64,000 nt of DNA from Vulcanimicrobiia bacterium (GCA_025934645.1 JAICWY010000004.1:21594-85593), one strand, 5' to 3'; positions 1 to 8,780 are shown, numbered from the stretch's first letter. Numbers and translations are program-made. The notes: a model not told the origin generated them from the letters alone.

Positions 1-1
1 C

Positions 2-247
2 GGCATGCCGCTGCTGGATCTGGCCTACGACGAGGATAGTCGTGCCGAAGTGGATATGAACGTCTTTATGACCGATGCGGGAAAGTTCACCGAGCTGCAG
101 GGCACGGCCGAAGCCACGCCGTTCAGCCGCTCGGAACTGGATTCGCTCCTGGGCCTGGCCGAGGGCGGAATCCGCACGCTGCTGGCCGCGCAGCGCTCCT
201 TGCTCGAGCCGTTGGGGCTGCCGGCTGCAACATATGCCCGCCGCTGA
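2..247 (+). CDS. rph: Ribonuclease PH, C-terminal part (truncated by window edge)
   Basis: The open frame runs in from the left edge and ends at the TGA at 245-247. About 81 residues are visible. The stretch [19 protein letters not shown] followed by [14 protein letters not shown] and a final helix with GIRTLLAAQ matches the C-terminal half of RNase PH, the phosphorolytic 3'-5' exoribonuclease that trims tRNA 3' ends. The start and the catalytic N-terminal part lie outside the window. It overlaps the next gene by 14 nt in another frame, so the two are probably co-transcribed. Confidence 0.88.
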   Translation, partial: GMPLLDLAYDEDSRAEVDMNVFMTDAGKFTELQGTAEATPFSRSELDSLLGLAEGGIRTLLAAQRSLLEPLGLPAATYARR

Positions 248-578
248 CGACGCGCTGCGCGCGCTCGTCGCCAAAGTCGGGGCGTTTTATATCACCGATA
301 AAGCAATGAAGCAGGCGCAGCAGCAGATCGAAACGGCGCTGGCTGCGGGCGAACCGGACGAACGGGCGCGCGATACGTATTTGCAAGCCGTGCGCCGGTA
401 TTTTAGCGGCTTCGAGCGCGAAGCACGCGGACATTTACGCGACGTGGACAAGTGTTTGGAAAACGCCAACCAAGTCGTGTTCAATCTTACGGCCGAACGC
501 GGCGTCGCGGTGAGACGCATCGAAGCGACGCAATCGGTGCTCGAGGATTTGGATCGTGTCGGTTCGCAGCGAATCTGA
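234..578 (+). CDS. Small helical protein of unknown function
   Basis: 114 residues from ATG 234, inside the 3' end of rph, to the stop at 576-578. The sequence is hydrophilic and almost wholly alpha-helical in character, rich in Ala, Glu, Arg and Gln, with heptad-like stretches that could form a coiled coil (residues about 15-110). No signal peptide, membrane segment or recognised motif is seen. It overlaps rph by 14 nt and the mlaE-like start by 23 nt, so it sits within a translationally coupled unit. That position, and nothing else, hints at a link with either the RNA-processing gene or the lipid transporter. I do not recognise the family. Confidence 0.6.
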   Translation: MPAADDALRALVAKVGAFYITDKAMKQAQQQIETALAAGEPDERARDTYLQAVRRYFSGFEREARGHLRDVDKCLENANQVVFNLTAERGVAVRRIEATQSVLEDLDRVGSQRI

Positions 579-1392
579 AGGCCCGAATATTGAGGCCGCG
601 GTCGAGCGCGCGAGCGTGGGCGCCCTAGAGGGCGTCGGCCGCAAAGTTAATTCATTCTTCGAGTACATCGGCGGCGTCACGGCGCTGGGCGGCGAGGCCG
701 CGCTGACGATTTTCCGGCTGCGCATCCGGTTCTCCGAAACGGTGAACCAGTGCTTCTTGCTGGGCTATCAGTCGCTCATCATCGTCTTGCTCACCTCGCT
801 GTTCACCGGCATGGTCTTCTCGCTGGAATCCGCCGTCCAAGCGGTGCAGTACGGTTTCGGCAGTTTCGTCGGCGGCATCGTTTCGTACACGAACGTGCGC
901 GAACTTGGCCCTATGCTCACGGCCGTCGTCGTCGCGGGGCGCGTCTGCGCCGCGATTGCCGCGGAACTGGGATCGATGGTCGTCACCGAGCAGATCGAGG
1001 CGCTGCAGTCGCTCGGCCTTGCACCCGTGCGTTTTCTAGTCGTGCCGCGCATGCTCTCATTAATGATCATGCTGCCGCTGCTCACCGTCTTCGCCGATGT
1101 GATCGGCGTCATGGGCGGCCAGTGGATCGCGCATGCGCAAGCGCACATCAGCTACGACGACTTCATGTCGTCCGCGCGCCAAACCATCGGCTTTGAAGAC
1201 GTGGTGAAGGGCCTCTTCAAATCGGTGATCTTCGGCATCATCATCGCGCTCGTCGGATCCTACCAAGGACTCACGACGCGCGGCGGCGCCGCCGGTGTCG
1301 GCAAATCTACCACCAGCGCGGTCGTGATCTGCATCATCATGATCTTCATCCTGAACTTCATCATGTCTTACTTCCTGTACGGAGGCGGTTGA
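556..1392 (+). CDS. mlaE: MlaE family ABC transporter permease
   Basis: 278 residues from GTG 556. The protein has an N-terminal amphipathic helix and then several membrane segments (about 70-95, 110-125, 165-190, 225-245 and 255-275). Between them lie the stretches LFTGMVFSLESAVQ, NVRELGPMLTAVVVAGRVCAAIAAELG and TEQIEALQSLG, which are hallmarks of the MlaE/DUF140 permease family. It would be the inner-membrane subunit of an ABC machine that moves phospholipid between the inner membrane and the envelope. The stop codon overlaps the next start (TGATG), coupling it to the ATPase. GTG 556 was chosen because the family N-terminus follows soon after it; an internal start cannot be excluded. Confidence 0.93.
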   Translation: MSVRSESEGPNIEAAVERASVGALEGVGRKVNSFFEYIGGVTALGGEAALTIFRLRIRFSETVNQCFLLGYQSLIIVLLTSLFTGMVFSLESAVQAVQYGFGSFVGGIVSYTNVRELGPMLTAVVVAGRVCAAIAAELGSMVVTEQIEALQSLGLAPVRFLVVPRMLSLMIMLPLLTVFADVIGVMGGQWIAHAQAHISYDDFMSSARQTIGFEDVVKGLFKSVIFGIIIALVGSYQGLTTRGGAAGVGKSTTSAVVICIIMIFILNFIMSYFLYGGG

Positions 1393-2147
1393 TGGCCAAT
1401 GTCATCGCGCGCCTCGACGACGTCACGCTCAGTTACGGCGATCGCGTCGTGCTCAAGAAGTGCAGCTTGGATGTGGTGGAGGGAGCGATCACCTGCATCA
1501 TCGGTATGTCCGGCGCGGGTAAATCGACGATTCTGCGCCTGCTCGACGGCTTACGCAAACCGGATGTCGGTCACGTGTACGTGCGCGGCCACGACATCTG
1601 CCACATGCGCGAGAGCGAGCTCATCGAGATGCGCACGAAGATCGGCTTCGCATTCCAGTTCGCGGCGCTCTTCGACAGCATGACGGTGGGCGACAACATC
1701 TCCCTCCCGCTGCGCGAGCACACTTCGCTGAGCGAAGACGAGATTCGAGAGATCGTGGTGCATACGCTGGACTCAGTCGGGCTCGCGCACACGTACGACA
1801 ATATGCCCAGCGAGCTCTCGGGCGGCATGCTCAAACGAGCCGGCTTCGCGCGCGCCGTGGTCACGAACCCGGACCTGGTGCTTTACGATGAACCGACGAC
1901 GGGCCTTGATCCGATCGTCACGCATCTGCTTACCGACACGATCAAGCGGCTGCGCCAGCAGCTCAGTGCGACCGCCGTCGTGATCTCGCACGACCTGCAA
2001 TCGATTTATATGATGGCGGACTATGTCGCCATGCTTTTCGAGGGCGCCGTCATCGAATACGGAACGGTAGAAGAGGTGCAGCGTTCGATGAATCCGATCG
2101 TGCAGCAGTTCTTGCAGGGTTCCGAGGTGGGGCCGATCCCCCTGTGA
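1392..2147 (+). CDS. mlaF: MlaF family ABC transporter ATP-binding protein
   Basis: 251 residues. ATG 1392 overlaps the mlaE stop and has a strong ribosome-binding site (GGAGGCGG from 1381). It has Walker A GMSGAGKST at 38-46, the Q-loop glutamine near 89, the ABC signature LSGGM at 142-146, Walker B LVLYDE at 162-167 and the H-loop histidine at 200, so it should be a competent ATPase. The signature LSGGMLKRAGFARA is typical of MlaF proteins. It powers the MlaE/MlaD lipid transporter. A TTG codon directly before the ATG is an alternative start but is less likely. Confidence 0.95.
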   Translation: MANVIARLDDVTLSYGDRVVLKKCSLDVVEGAITCIIGMSGAGKSTILRLLDGLRKPDVGHVYVRGHDICHMRESELIEMRTKIGFAFQFAALFDSMTVGDNISLPLREHTSLSEDEIREIVVHTLDSVGLAHTYDNMPSELSGGMLKRAGFARAVVTNPDLVLYDEPTTGLDPIVTHLLTDTIKRLRQQLSATAVVISHDLQSIYMMADYVAMLFEGAVIEYGTVEEVQRSMNPIVQQFLQGSEVGPIPL

Positions 2148-2183
2148 GCGGGCAAACGAGCGGGATAAGGGAATAAGGAGGCG

Positions 2184-3734
2184 ATGTCCAGACAAGCGCA
2201 GCTGGGTCTGTTTGCCGTAGTGGCCTTAGTGCTGCTCTTCGGCATTTTCTACGTGATCACGGATTTCGGAACGCGCCACAGCGGTTACCGCATCGGCGTG
2301 CATTTCGCCTCGGCAGCCGGCTTGCCCACGGGCGCGCAAGTCTTTTTCAGCGGCGTCACCGTCGGCACCGTCGACCAGGTGCAGCTGCTGCCGGACAACA
2401 GCGTAGATGTTATTCTCGCGATCCAAAACAACATCGGCATTCCGAAGAATTCCAAGTTCCTGATTCAAGCGCCGCTAACCGGAACGCCGAACATGGTTGT
2501 GGTGCCGCCGGTGCCAAGACCGCTGCCGGTCGGCTATACGGCAACGCCGTTGCCCGAGGAAGCGCTGCTGCCGAAAAAGGTGATGCCAATCGATCAGCAG
2601 CCGATCGGCGCTGCCAGTCCGTCGATTGCGGACCTGCTGCAGCAAGGTCAAGGTGAAGTCCGGCGTCTGGATTCGATGCTGGCCACGCTCGAAGATCGCG
2701 AGCCCAAGCTGCTCAACACGCTGCAAACCGCGCTCGAGAACGTCGATACCATGACGACGCAGCTCAGAGGAACGGTCGCGGATCTATCAGGCACGCTCGA
2801 CACCACGATGCAGAGCGCGGGCAACAACATCGTGAGCATGACCTCGACCCTGAACAACACGCTCAGCCGCAACCAGTATAAGATCGACAGCATGCTCACG
2901 TCGCTCGATCGGACGGCGGTCGCGCTCAACAAGTCGATGGATTCGCTGCAGAGCCTTGCCGGCGATCCGCGCCTGAAGAACAACCTGATCGCGACGACAT
3001 CAAACGTGCGCGATCTCACGCAGAACGTCGCCGGCCTGACCGGCGATCTGCGCTCGATTACCGGCAATCCGCAAACGCAAGTGCAGCTGCGTGACACCGT
3101 TGCCAATTTGGATGCGACGATGCAGAAGGCCGACTCGCTTTTAGGCACGCTGGGCGGAAAGAGCCGCGTTTACGGCGTCGACGCCGGCGCCACACCTTAT
3201 CCCGTGCCGGCAGCCGCGGCGCCCACGCTGGCACCGGGCACGCAAACGCCGTCGCCGGGCGGCGCGAGTCAGCTCAAAGGCGGCCTCGCCCATCTGGCGA
3301 GCAATCTGGTGCAAGTACAAGCACGTATCGGCTACTTGAGCGCGCAGACCGTTGCGGGACCCAATCCGTTGCTCACGCAAGACCGCGGACCGCAAGCCGA
3401 TATCAATGCGCTGGTTTTGCCGCACGGCAGCTTCAGCGCCATGGTCGGCATCAACGACATCGGCGCCAAGAGCACGTACAACGCCATGGGCTTCAAAAAC
3501 TTCGGAAGCGTCGCGCGGGTGGGCGGCGGCGTGCTGTACTCGCAGATCGGCGTGCTGGGTTCGTACAATCCGGGCCTTCTTGGAGCCGAAGCGCGTATCT
3601 ATAATCTACGGCGTCCTACGTTCGATCTGTACGGCAACGTCAACATCGCGCAGTGGGCCAAGCTGTTCTTCGGTGAGCGCGATGCGACGAGATCGGACCG
3701 CCGCTCGGTTTTTGGATTGCAGTTGCAGTTCTAA
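2184..3734 (+). CDS. mlaD: Long MlaD: MCE-domain lipid-binding protein with beta-rich C-terminal tail
   Basis: 516 residues, with AAGGAGG just before ATG 2184. An N-terminal membrane anchor (about 8-27) is followed by one MCE domain (about 33-112). Next comes a long helical, coiled-coil-like region (about 145-320) with repeated Leu, Thr and Asn positions, then a Pro/Ala/Thr linker (about 333-362). The final 150 residues (about 368-516) alternate polar and hydrophobic residues, carry many aromatics and end in Phe, as outer-membrane beta-strands do. Classical Proteobacterial MlaD is less than half this length. The layout resembles the long MlaD described in diderm Firmicutes, where anchor, helical tube and outer-membrane barrel bridge the envelope. 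The barrel reading is inference from sequence pattern. Confidence 0.9.
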   Translation: MSRQAQLGLFAVVALVLLFGIFYVITDFGTRHSGYRIGVHFASAAGLPTGAQVFFSGVTVGTVDQVQLLPDNSVDVILAIQNNIGIPKNSKFLIQAPLTGTPNMVVVPPVPRPLPVGYTATPLPEEALLPKKVMPIDQQPIGAASPSIADLLQQGQGEVRRLDSMLATLEDREPKLLNTLQTALENVDTMTTQLRGTVADLSGTLDTTMQSAGNNIVSMTSTLNNTLSRNQYKIDSMLTSLDRTAVALNKSMDSLQSLAGDPRLKNNLIATTSNVRDLTQNVAGLTGDLRSITGNPQTQVQLRDTVANLDATMQKADSLLGTLGGKSRVYGVDAGATPYPVPAAAAPTLAPGTQTPSPGGASQLKGGLAHLASNLVQVQARIGYLSAQTVAGPNPLLTQDRGPQADINALVLPHGSFSAMVGINDIGAKSTYNAMGFKNFGSVARVGGGVLYSQIGVLGSYNPGLLGAEARIYNLRRPTFDLYGNVNIAQWAKLFFGERDATRSDRRSVFGLQLQF

Positions 3735-4663
3735 TGGATCAGAGCAAGATGCGGGTGGGCATTATCGGCTCCGGCGCCATGGGCACGCTGTTCGGCTATC
3801 ATTTGGCCGGCCAGTGCGAAGTAACCATGCTGGACCGCAATCCGGACGTGCTGCAGGGCATCGAACGTGCCGGGGGGCTCTCGGTGAACGATGCCCCGCC
3901 CCGGCCCGTGCGCATGGGCTCGCGATCGCGCGATCTCTTCGGATCGAACATCGTCTTTCTGTTTGTGAAGGCCGTCGATACGCTGCGCGCGCTCCGGCCC
4001 TTCGCGGGTGAGCTGAGTCCCTCGACGCCCATCGTTTCACTGCAGAACGGCGTCGGCAACGAGGACGCAATTAAAACGGCGCTCGGGGGCGCGGTTCCCG
4101 TCGTGCTCGGCATCACGACTGAGTCCTCGCTCACCGTATCCGCCGGCCGGGTTCGCAGTTCGGAAGAAGGCAACACGATCATCGGGTCGGGAGGTGCATC
4201 GCCTGCCACCTCGCGCAGCGTCGCCGAACTCCTTACGCAAAGCGGCATGCGCGCGGCGGTCGTGTACGATATCCGTCCGCACCTGTGGGGCAAGCTGGTC
4301 GCCAACGCCGCGATTAATGCGGTGAGCGCGATTTTGGACTGCAACGCCGGAGATATTTTGACCGATCCGAACGCGGCGCGCCTGGCCGAAGCGCTGGCTG
4401 AAGAAGCGGCAGAAGTGGCCTCGTCACTCAAGATCAATCTTCCGTTCGCCAATCCTTGGCAATACGTGACGGAAGTGATCGCGCTCGGCGCGGACAGCAA
4501 AAGCTCGATGGCTTTCGATCTGGAATCCGGACATCCGAGCGAGATCGATCACATCAACGGCGCGGTCTGCGCCGCCGGCCGGCGCGCGGGCGTACCGACG
4601 CCCTACAACGACTCGATGGTGCGCATCATCAAAGCCAAGGAATCGCTGCGCCAGCGGCGCTAA
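3734..4663 (+). CDS. panE: 2-dehydropantoate 2-reductase (ketopantoate reductase)
   Basis: 309 residues. ATG 3734 shares one base with the mlaD stop (TAATG). The Rossmann glycine motif GSGAMG at 12-17 binds NADPH. Lys187 in WGKLVANAAINAV and Glu270 in SEIDHINGAV occupy the positions of the catalytic lysine and the substrate-binding glutamate of ketopantoate reductases. It reduces ketopantoate to pantoate in the pantothenate/CoA pathway. No other pantothenate gene is adjacent, so its place after the Mla genes looks incidental. Related ApbA/PanE proteins can act on other 2-keto acids, so substrate is less certain than family. Confidence 0.88.
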   Translation: MDQSKMRVGIIGSGAMGTLFGYHLAGQCEVTMLDRNPDVLQGIERAGGLSVNDAPPRPVRMGSRSRDLFGSNIVFLFVKAVDTLRALRPFAGELSPSTPIVSLQNGVGNEDAIKTALGGAVPVVLGITTESSLTVSAGRVRSSEEGNTIIGSGGASPATSRSVAELLTQSGMRAAVVYDIRPHLWGKLVANAAINAVSAILDCNAGDILTDPNAARLAEALAEEAAEVASSLKINLPFANPWQYVTEVIALGADSKSSMAFDLESGHPSEIDHINGAVCAAGRRAGVPTPYNDSMVRIIKAKESLRQRR

Positions 4664-5421
4664 TCACGCACGCCGTCGCGCGGCCAAAACCCATAGATCG
4701 CGCGGCCCGGCTCCAAATCCCAGAACCGCGTAAGATTATCGCCCACGCCATACACGACGGCAAAGGGCACGTCGCGCGAAAGAATCGCGCGCACCAGGCG
4801 CTCGAAATCGCGCTGCGACATCCACGTCGCCGCGTAGCGTTTGAACTTCTGCTCGTCGGTCAATCCGAGCCAGCCGCTGGACTCGCGCACGCTGGGATCT
4901 TTCGGATCGTCGGCTTCCGTAATGGACCCGATGCGCACGCACGCGACCTGCATGCCGTACTTATCGCTGTAATAGCGCCCGAGTGTTTCGCCGAACGCCT
5001 TCCACACACCGTATAGGCCGTCGGGCCGGTACGGCTGCTGCGTGTCGATCACCACGCCGGCCCCCACTTCGTAGATGCCGGGCGCGGCCATGACTTCGTG
5101 CATTCCGATGCAGTGATTGGAGCTCGCGAACACGATCCGTTTTACGCCGCAGCGGCGCGCGGCTTCGAAAGCGTTATACGTTCCGCCGATATTCGTGCCG
5201 TACGTGCTCTCCCAATCCGCGTCTACTGCTACGACGCCCGCGAGATGAATGACCGTTTCGCATCCTTCAAAGGCGCGCGTAAGCGCGTCGATATCGCGCA
5301 CGTCGGCGTTCACGTCCGCATCGCGCAAATCGATTTTTACAACCTGGTGGTCCCGGGCGAGTCCAGCGCACAGGAGCGAGCCGATCGTGCCGTTCGAACC
5401 GGTTACCGCAATTTTTGACAT
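4660..5421 (-). CDS. NAD-dependent epimerase/dehydratase, uronate dehydrogenase-like
   Basis: 253 residues of an extended short-chain dehydrogenase. The nucleotide-binding GSNGTIG motif lies at 8-14, a serine pair at 100-101 (FASSNH) and the catalytic Tyr137-x3-Lys141 in LYGVWKAFGE. The stretches FASSNHCIGMH and YGVWKAFGETLGRYYSDKYG resemble uronate dehydrogenases, which oxidise glucuronate or galacturonate to aldaric lactones. Other sugar-nucleotide epimerases are possible. It converges on panE with a 4-nt overlap and is divergent from the AIM24 gene, with start regions almost touching at 5421. Confidence 0.82.
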   Translation of the reverse strand: MSKIAVTGSNGTIGSLLCAGLARDHQVVKIDLRDADVNADVRDIDALTRAFEGCETVIHLAGVVAVDADWESTYGTNIGGTYNAFEAARRCGVKRIVFASSNHCIGMHEVMAAPGIYEVGAGVVIDTQQPYRPDGLYGVWKAFGETLGRYYSDKYGMQVACVRIGSITEADDPKDPSVRESSGWLGLTDEQKFKRYAATWMSQRDFERLVRAILSRDVPFAVVYGVGDNLTRFWDLEPGRAIYGFWPRDGVRD

Positions 5422-5449
5422 GAAGCGGGTCTTCGACTACGCTACGGGC

Positions 5450-6340
5450 ATGAACTGTCCGTCTTGCCAAGCCGCTCTGCCGGACCGGGCGCGGTTCTGT
5501 CCGAATTGCGGCGCGGCCGCCGGCCAACAAACCACTGTGGGCAGCTACACCGAGCCGCAGCCCGAGATCGACAATCCTAAGGAACCCATCACGCTGGGCG
5601 ACATGACGATCCGCGTCGAGGGCGAGCTCGTCCCGGTTGTAGACGTGGAGCTCGGGCGCCAGCTGAACGTCTATTTCGAGCACCACATTCTGCTTTGGAA
5701 GCAACCCGATGTGACGCTCGGGTTCATGAGCATTCAGAACGCGGCAAAACGTTTCTTCGCAGGCTTGCAAATCTTTATTTCGACGGCGCGAGGTCCCGGC
5801 AACGTGTCGTTTTCGCGCGAAGCGCCCGGACAGATCGTCGCGCTGCGATTGCAGCCTGGACAAGCGGTGGACGTGCGCGAGCATCAATTTCTGCTCGCAA
5901 CCGCAAACGTGGATTATAATTTTTACTGGCAGCAAGGTTTGGCAAACGTTCTTTTCGCGCGCACAGGCCTGTTCATCGACCGTTTCACCGGAACGAATTC
6001 CGAAGGACTCGTGCTGCTGCACGGCTACGGAAACGTCTTCGAGAAAACGCTCGGACCGGGCGAGATGCTCGACGTCGAGCCGGGCGGGTGGCTTTGGAAA
6101 GACGCGAACGTGCGCATGGACACGGTTTCCGTGTTGCAGTCGGGCGGCGGCGGCTTGATGGGCGCACTCGGCGCATTCGTCGGCGGCGCGGCGCTCACGC
6201 TCAACCGGTTCTACGGCCCCGGACGTGTCGGCATTCAATCCATGACATACCACGAGCCGCAACTCGAAGGCGCCGCGCAAGCGGGCGGTTCGAGCAACAT
6301 CGGGAACGTGATCAATTCATTTTTCAACCCGCGGCAGTAA
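5450..6340 (+). CDS. AIM24 family protein with N-terminal zinc ribbon
   Basis: 296 residues from ATG 5450. Two CxxC pairs (Cys3/Cys6 and Cys17/Cys20) form a zinc-ribbon of the type MNCPSC...FCPNCG. A TrpRAP/AIM24-like all-beta domain follows from about 45 to 275, including a glycine-rich stretch GGGGLMGALGAFVGGAAL near 225-245. The C-terminus is disordered and Gly/Ser/Asn-rich. The family is widespread but has no established biochemical role in bacteria. ATG 5420 in the same frame would add ten residues, but 5450 is preferred because the zinc knuckle begins immediately. Confidence 0.82.
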   Translation: MNCPSCQAALPDRARFCPNCGAAAGQQTTVGSYTEPQPEIDNPKEPITLGDMTIRVEGELVPVVDVELGRQLNVYFEHHILLWKQPDVTLGFMSIQNAAKRFFAGLQIFISTARGPGNVSFSREAPGQIVALRLQPGQAVDVREHQFLLATANVDYNFYWQQGLANVLFARTGLFIDRFTGTNSEGLVLLHGYGNVFEKTLGPGEMLDVEPGGWLWKDANVRMDTVSVLQSGGGGLMGALGAFVGGAALTLNRFYGPGRVGIQSMTYHEPQLEGAAQAGGSSNIGNVINSFFNPRQ

Positions 6341-6354
6341 CCGCCGGGCACAGC

Positions 6355-7065
6355 TTAGATCTGCGGCTTGAGCTGCATCAAGCGTACCGAGCCGGTTTTG
6401 ACTTCGACGTCGATCGAGCGCGACGCGCCGCCGTTGATGACGCTATCGATCGTCTCGGCGTTGCCTTTCGACGTTCCCTTGAGCGGAAAATCGCTGTACA
6501 CCGTGCCGTCATCGGTGTGCAAGTGCACGTGCGCCTTCGCGTTCTCGTTGACGTACAGCTCGACGTTGCCGTTCTCCGCCGTGAAGTGCAGCGTGCCCGG
6601 CCAATCGGTACTTGCAAAAATAACGCTGATGTTTCCCGTTCCTATCGACGCGCTGCCGTATTCCGGAATGAGCATTTTGATGTCGCCCCGGCCCACGCGC
6701 GCGTTGACGACGCCTTCGAAATCCGCGACCATGATGGAGCCGCGCTGCGTGTCGAGCGTCATCGCGCCGCCTTTGGGCCCGCGCACCAAATACCGCACGC
6801 CGGGCACCACCGAACGCGCATTCACCAGCAAGCCGGTTCTGGAAATCTGTGCCGGCGGGGGACTTGCGCTTGCTGCGTACGCTTCAACGGTGTAGGTGTC
6901 TTTGGGTTGCCCGCGCTCGGGCGCGTAGGCGTTGATGTCGCCCTGGATGTTTCGCACGACGATCGTGCCGCCCGGCGGCATGACGCCGGTTTGACGCATG
7001 ACCGGCGCGGGGCCGGCGCATGCCGCAAGCGCAAAACAAAACAGAAGAAGAATAGACCGCTTCAC
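6355..7065 (-). CDS. Lipoprotein with DUF4097-like beta-strand repeats
   Basis: 236 residues starting with a lipoprotein signal peptide. The lipobox LAAC places the lipidated Cys at residue 16, so the protein should be anchored to a membrane on the outer side. The rest is an all-beta, repetitive sequence (TLDTQRGSIMVADFEG, VNARVGRGDIKMLIPEYG, GTGNISVIF, AENGNVELYVNENA) of the kind found in DUF4097 adhesin-like right-handed beta-helices. Its ATG overlaps the stop of the HD-hydrolase gene (ATGA at 7062-7065), so it is the last gene of the xerC operon. Function is unknown. Confidence 0.8.
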   Translation of the reverse strand: MKRSILLLFCFALAACAGPAPVMRQTGVMPPGGTIVVRNIQGDINAYAPERGQPKDTYTVEAYAASASPPPAQISRTGLLVNARSVVPGVRYLVRGPKGGAMTLDTQRGSIMVADFEGVVNARVGRGDIKMLIPEYGSASIGTGNISVIFASTDWPGTLHFTAENGNVELYVNENAKAHVHLHTDDGTVYSDFPLKGTSKGNAETIDSVINGGASRSIDVEVKTGSVRLMQLKPQI

Positions 7066-7691
7066 CGTGCTGCCGTTCGAAGCGCCGTTTCGATCTCCTC
7101 GACGCGCGATTCCAGTTGCTCGCGCAGCGACTTCTCTCGCAGCAGCGGAAGAACGTCGCGTTTCGTTTTCTGCACGTAACGCCGCCAGCGATCTACGGAT
7201 TCGCCGCGCTTGACGTCTTTGATGACGTCCTCAAGGTTTGCGCAGCGGTCCGCGCATTTCACGATCGTCGTCTCCCGATCCGTGCCGATCGAACGGTAGT
7301 ACTCGGGTGCATCTGGGTCCCCGGGCGGTTCCGTCATGCGCTCGACGAGCGCCAACAATTGTTTGTCGTCCGGGAACTGCGCGCGAAGCTCCGAGCGCGG
7401 CAATTTGGTATCTTCGAGCACGTCGTGCAATAGCGCGCCCGCGGTGCAGCGCTCGAGTGCCTCCGCGTCGAGATCGATGATGCCGGCTTCGTTCCATTGC
7501 ACGATCAGCGTTGCGGCCCGCCGGGGATGATCGATGTAGGGTGTGATGTGATCCGCGCGCCGCTGCCCTATGGCGCCATGCGCGATCGCCGCTACCGTAT
7601 CCGCCAGACGCACCGTTTCGGACTGCTCCATCGCGCGCTGCAATTCCGGCGATGCGGGCGCCGGGGGCTTGGCGTGCTCGCGGCTAGCCAT
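7062..7691 (-). CDS. HD-domain hydrolase resembling small alarmone hydrolases (RelA/SpoT HD type)
   Basis: 209 residues from ATG 7691, which shares one base with the xerC stop. It has the metal ligands of an HD phosphohydrolase: His55-Pro, His89-Asp90 followed by a Glu-Asp pair (LLHDVLEDT), and a later aspartate in KCADRCANLED. The LLHDVLEDT plus K-ADR-NLED pattern matches the ppGpp hydrolase half of RelA/SpoT and the stand-alone MESH1-like enzymes. No synthetase domain is present. The likely reaction is removal of pyrophosphate from (p)ppGpp or a related nucleotide. The C-terminal helix is charged. An open frame continues upstream of the chosen start but is antisense to nothing recognisable and overlaps xerC. 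Confidence 0.8.
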   Translation of the reverse strand: MASREHAKPPAPASPELQRAMEQSETVRLADTVAAIAHGAIGQRRADHITPYIDHPRRAATLIVQWNEAGIIDLDAEALERCTAGALLHDVLEDTKLPRSELRAQFPDDKQLLALVERMTEPPGDPDAPEYYRSIGTDRETTIVKCADRCANLEDVIKDVKRGESVDRWRRYVQKTKRDVLPLLREKSLREQLESRVEEIETALRTAAR

Positions 7692-8620
7692 TAGCGCTCC
7701 TGGTCGCGATCGCGCGGGTGCGCCTCTTCGTAACTGCGCCGCATGTGTTCGAGCGAGACGTTCGTGTAAATCTGCGTCGTCGATAGCGATTCGTGGCCGA
7801 GCAGCTCTTTGATCGTCACGATGTCCGCGCCGTTCTCGAGCAAATGCGTCGCGAATGAGTGTCGCATGACGTGCGGCGTCACGTGTTTGGTGAGCCCGCT
7901 GAGCTCGGCGAACTCCCGGAACACGACCCACGCCTGCCGGTGTGAGAGCCGCGTTTTGCGCTTACTTAGAAACAGCGCCTCGTCGGGCGTACGCGGCCGC
8001 AATCCCAAATAGGCGCGAATCGCATCCGCCGCCGCCTGGTTCAAAAACACCGTCCGCTGCTTATTGCCTTTGCCGATGACTCGCATGACCCGCCGCTCCA
8101 GATCGATGTCGCTCAAATTCAGCCCGACGAGCTCCGCGCGGCGGATTCCGCTGGCATACAGCAGCTCCATCATGGCGATATCGCGCAGCCGCTGCACCTC
8201 GGTCTTGCCGCTACGCCGCGTTTTGAGCAGACGCGCCACCTCGGGCTCGGACATGACCTGGGGCAGCCGCTTGGGCGCCTTCGGCGGCGGCACGTCCGCA
8301 GCCGGATTGTCGGCCCGGCGCCCTTCGCGTTTCTGGAGCGCGTAATAGGACCGCAGCGCCGCAATTTTCCGGCGCACCGACGTAGCCGTATATTTGCGCG
8401 GGCCCATGAGCTCCATAATGAACCGCCGGACATCCGAAGCGGTCACGTCCTTGAGTTTCAGAAACGCCGCGGTCTTGGGATGCCCCGGCTCCAAAAATCC
8501 GCCAAACAACTCGACGTCGCGCGCGTATTCCTCGCTGGTCCGCGCCGATTGCCCGCGCTCCAATCTCAGGTACGCCGCAAACTCCGCAATCGTCGGATCC
8601 GCCGGTATGTAACTGCTCAT
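7691..8620 (-). CDS. xerC: Tyrosine recombinase XerC/XerD
   Basis: 309 residues. An N-terminal SAM-like core-binding domain (about 8-105) precedes the catalytic domain. The catalytic set is complete: Arg160 (SGIRRAEL), Lys184 (GKGNKQRT), His250-x2-Arg253 (HVMRHSFATHL), His276 (LLGHESLSTTQIYT) and the nucleophile Tyr285. It resembles chromosomal Xer recombinases that resolve chromosome dimers at dif more than phage integrases: it is followed by co-transcribed housekeeping-type genes and no mobile-element genes are nearby. Whether it is XerC or XerD cannot be decided from sequence alone. Confidence 0.9.
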   Translation of the reverse strand: MSSYIPADPTIAEFAAYLRLERGQSARTSEEYARDVELFGGFLEPGHPKTAAFLKLKDVTASDVRRFIMELMGPRKYTATSVRRKIAALRSYYALQKREGRRADNPAADVPPPKAPKRLPQVMSEPEVARLLKTRRSGKTEVQRLRDIAMMELLYASGIRRAELVGLNLSDIDLERRVMRVIGKGNKQRTVFLNQAAADAIRAYLGLRPRTPDEALFLSKRKTRLSHRQAWVVFREFAELSGLTKHVTPHVMRHSFATHLLENGADIVTIKELLGHESLSTTQIYTNVSLEHMRRSYEEAHPRDRDQER

Positions 8621-8707
8621 CCCACCGCCTCATTAACCCCAGCGCCGAGCATTCCCCGGCGTGCACACCGACGCGCACGGCACCGGCTCTATTTTCGGGA
8701 GTGGTTG

Positions 8708-8780
8708 TAATTTGGTGCGGTGGGCGGCGTCCAAGGCGCTCCGCCGCTTTTCCACATTTCCCGCCCACCGCACCAAATTA
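8708..8780. repeat. Perfect 20-bp inverted repeat between xerC and a transporter gene
   Basis: The left arm TAATTTGGTGCGGTGGGCGG (8708-8727) and the right arm CCGCCCACCGCACCAAATTA (8761-8780) are exact reverse complements with 33 nt between them. The spacer includes GGCG...CGCC elements and TTTTCCACA (8748-8756). A degenerate third copy of the arm start (TTTGGTGAGGGAGG, 8799-8812) follows. There is no T-run, so it does not look like an ordinary terminator. It could be an operator for the divergent genes, a stable RNA hairpin or a recombinase site. Confidence 0.85.

Noticed and set aside
5267..6280. A 337-codon minus-strand open frame
   Set aside because: It mirrors the AIM24 gene. The plus-strand reading has a zinc ribbon and a coherent domain; the minus reading is a His/Arg-rich shadow.
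7691..8620. Xer gene as evidence of an integrated mobile element with the tRNA-Gln copy as its attachment site
   Set aside because: The recombinase is of the chromosomal Xer type, lies 6 kb from the tRNA among housekeeping genes and has no phage or transposon neighbours. tRNA attachment duplications usually copy the 3' end, not the 5' half.
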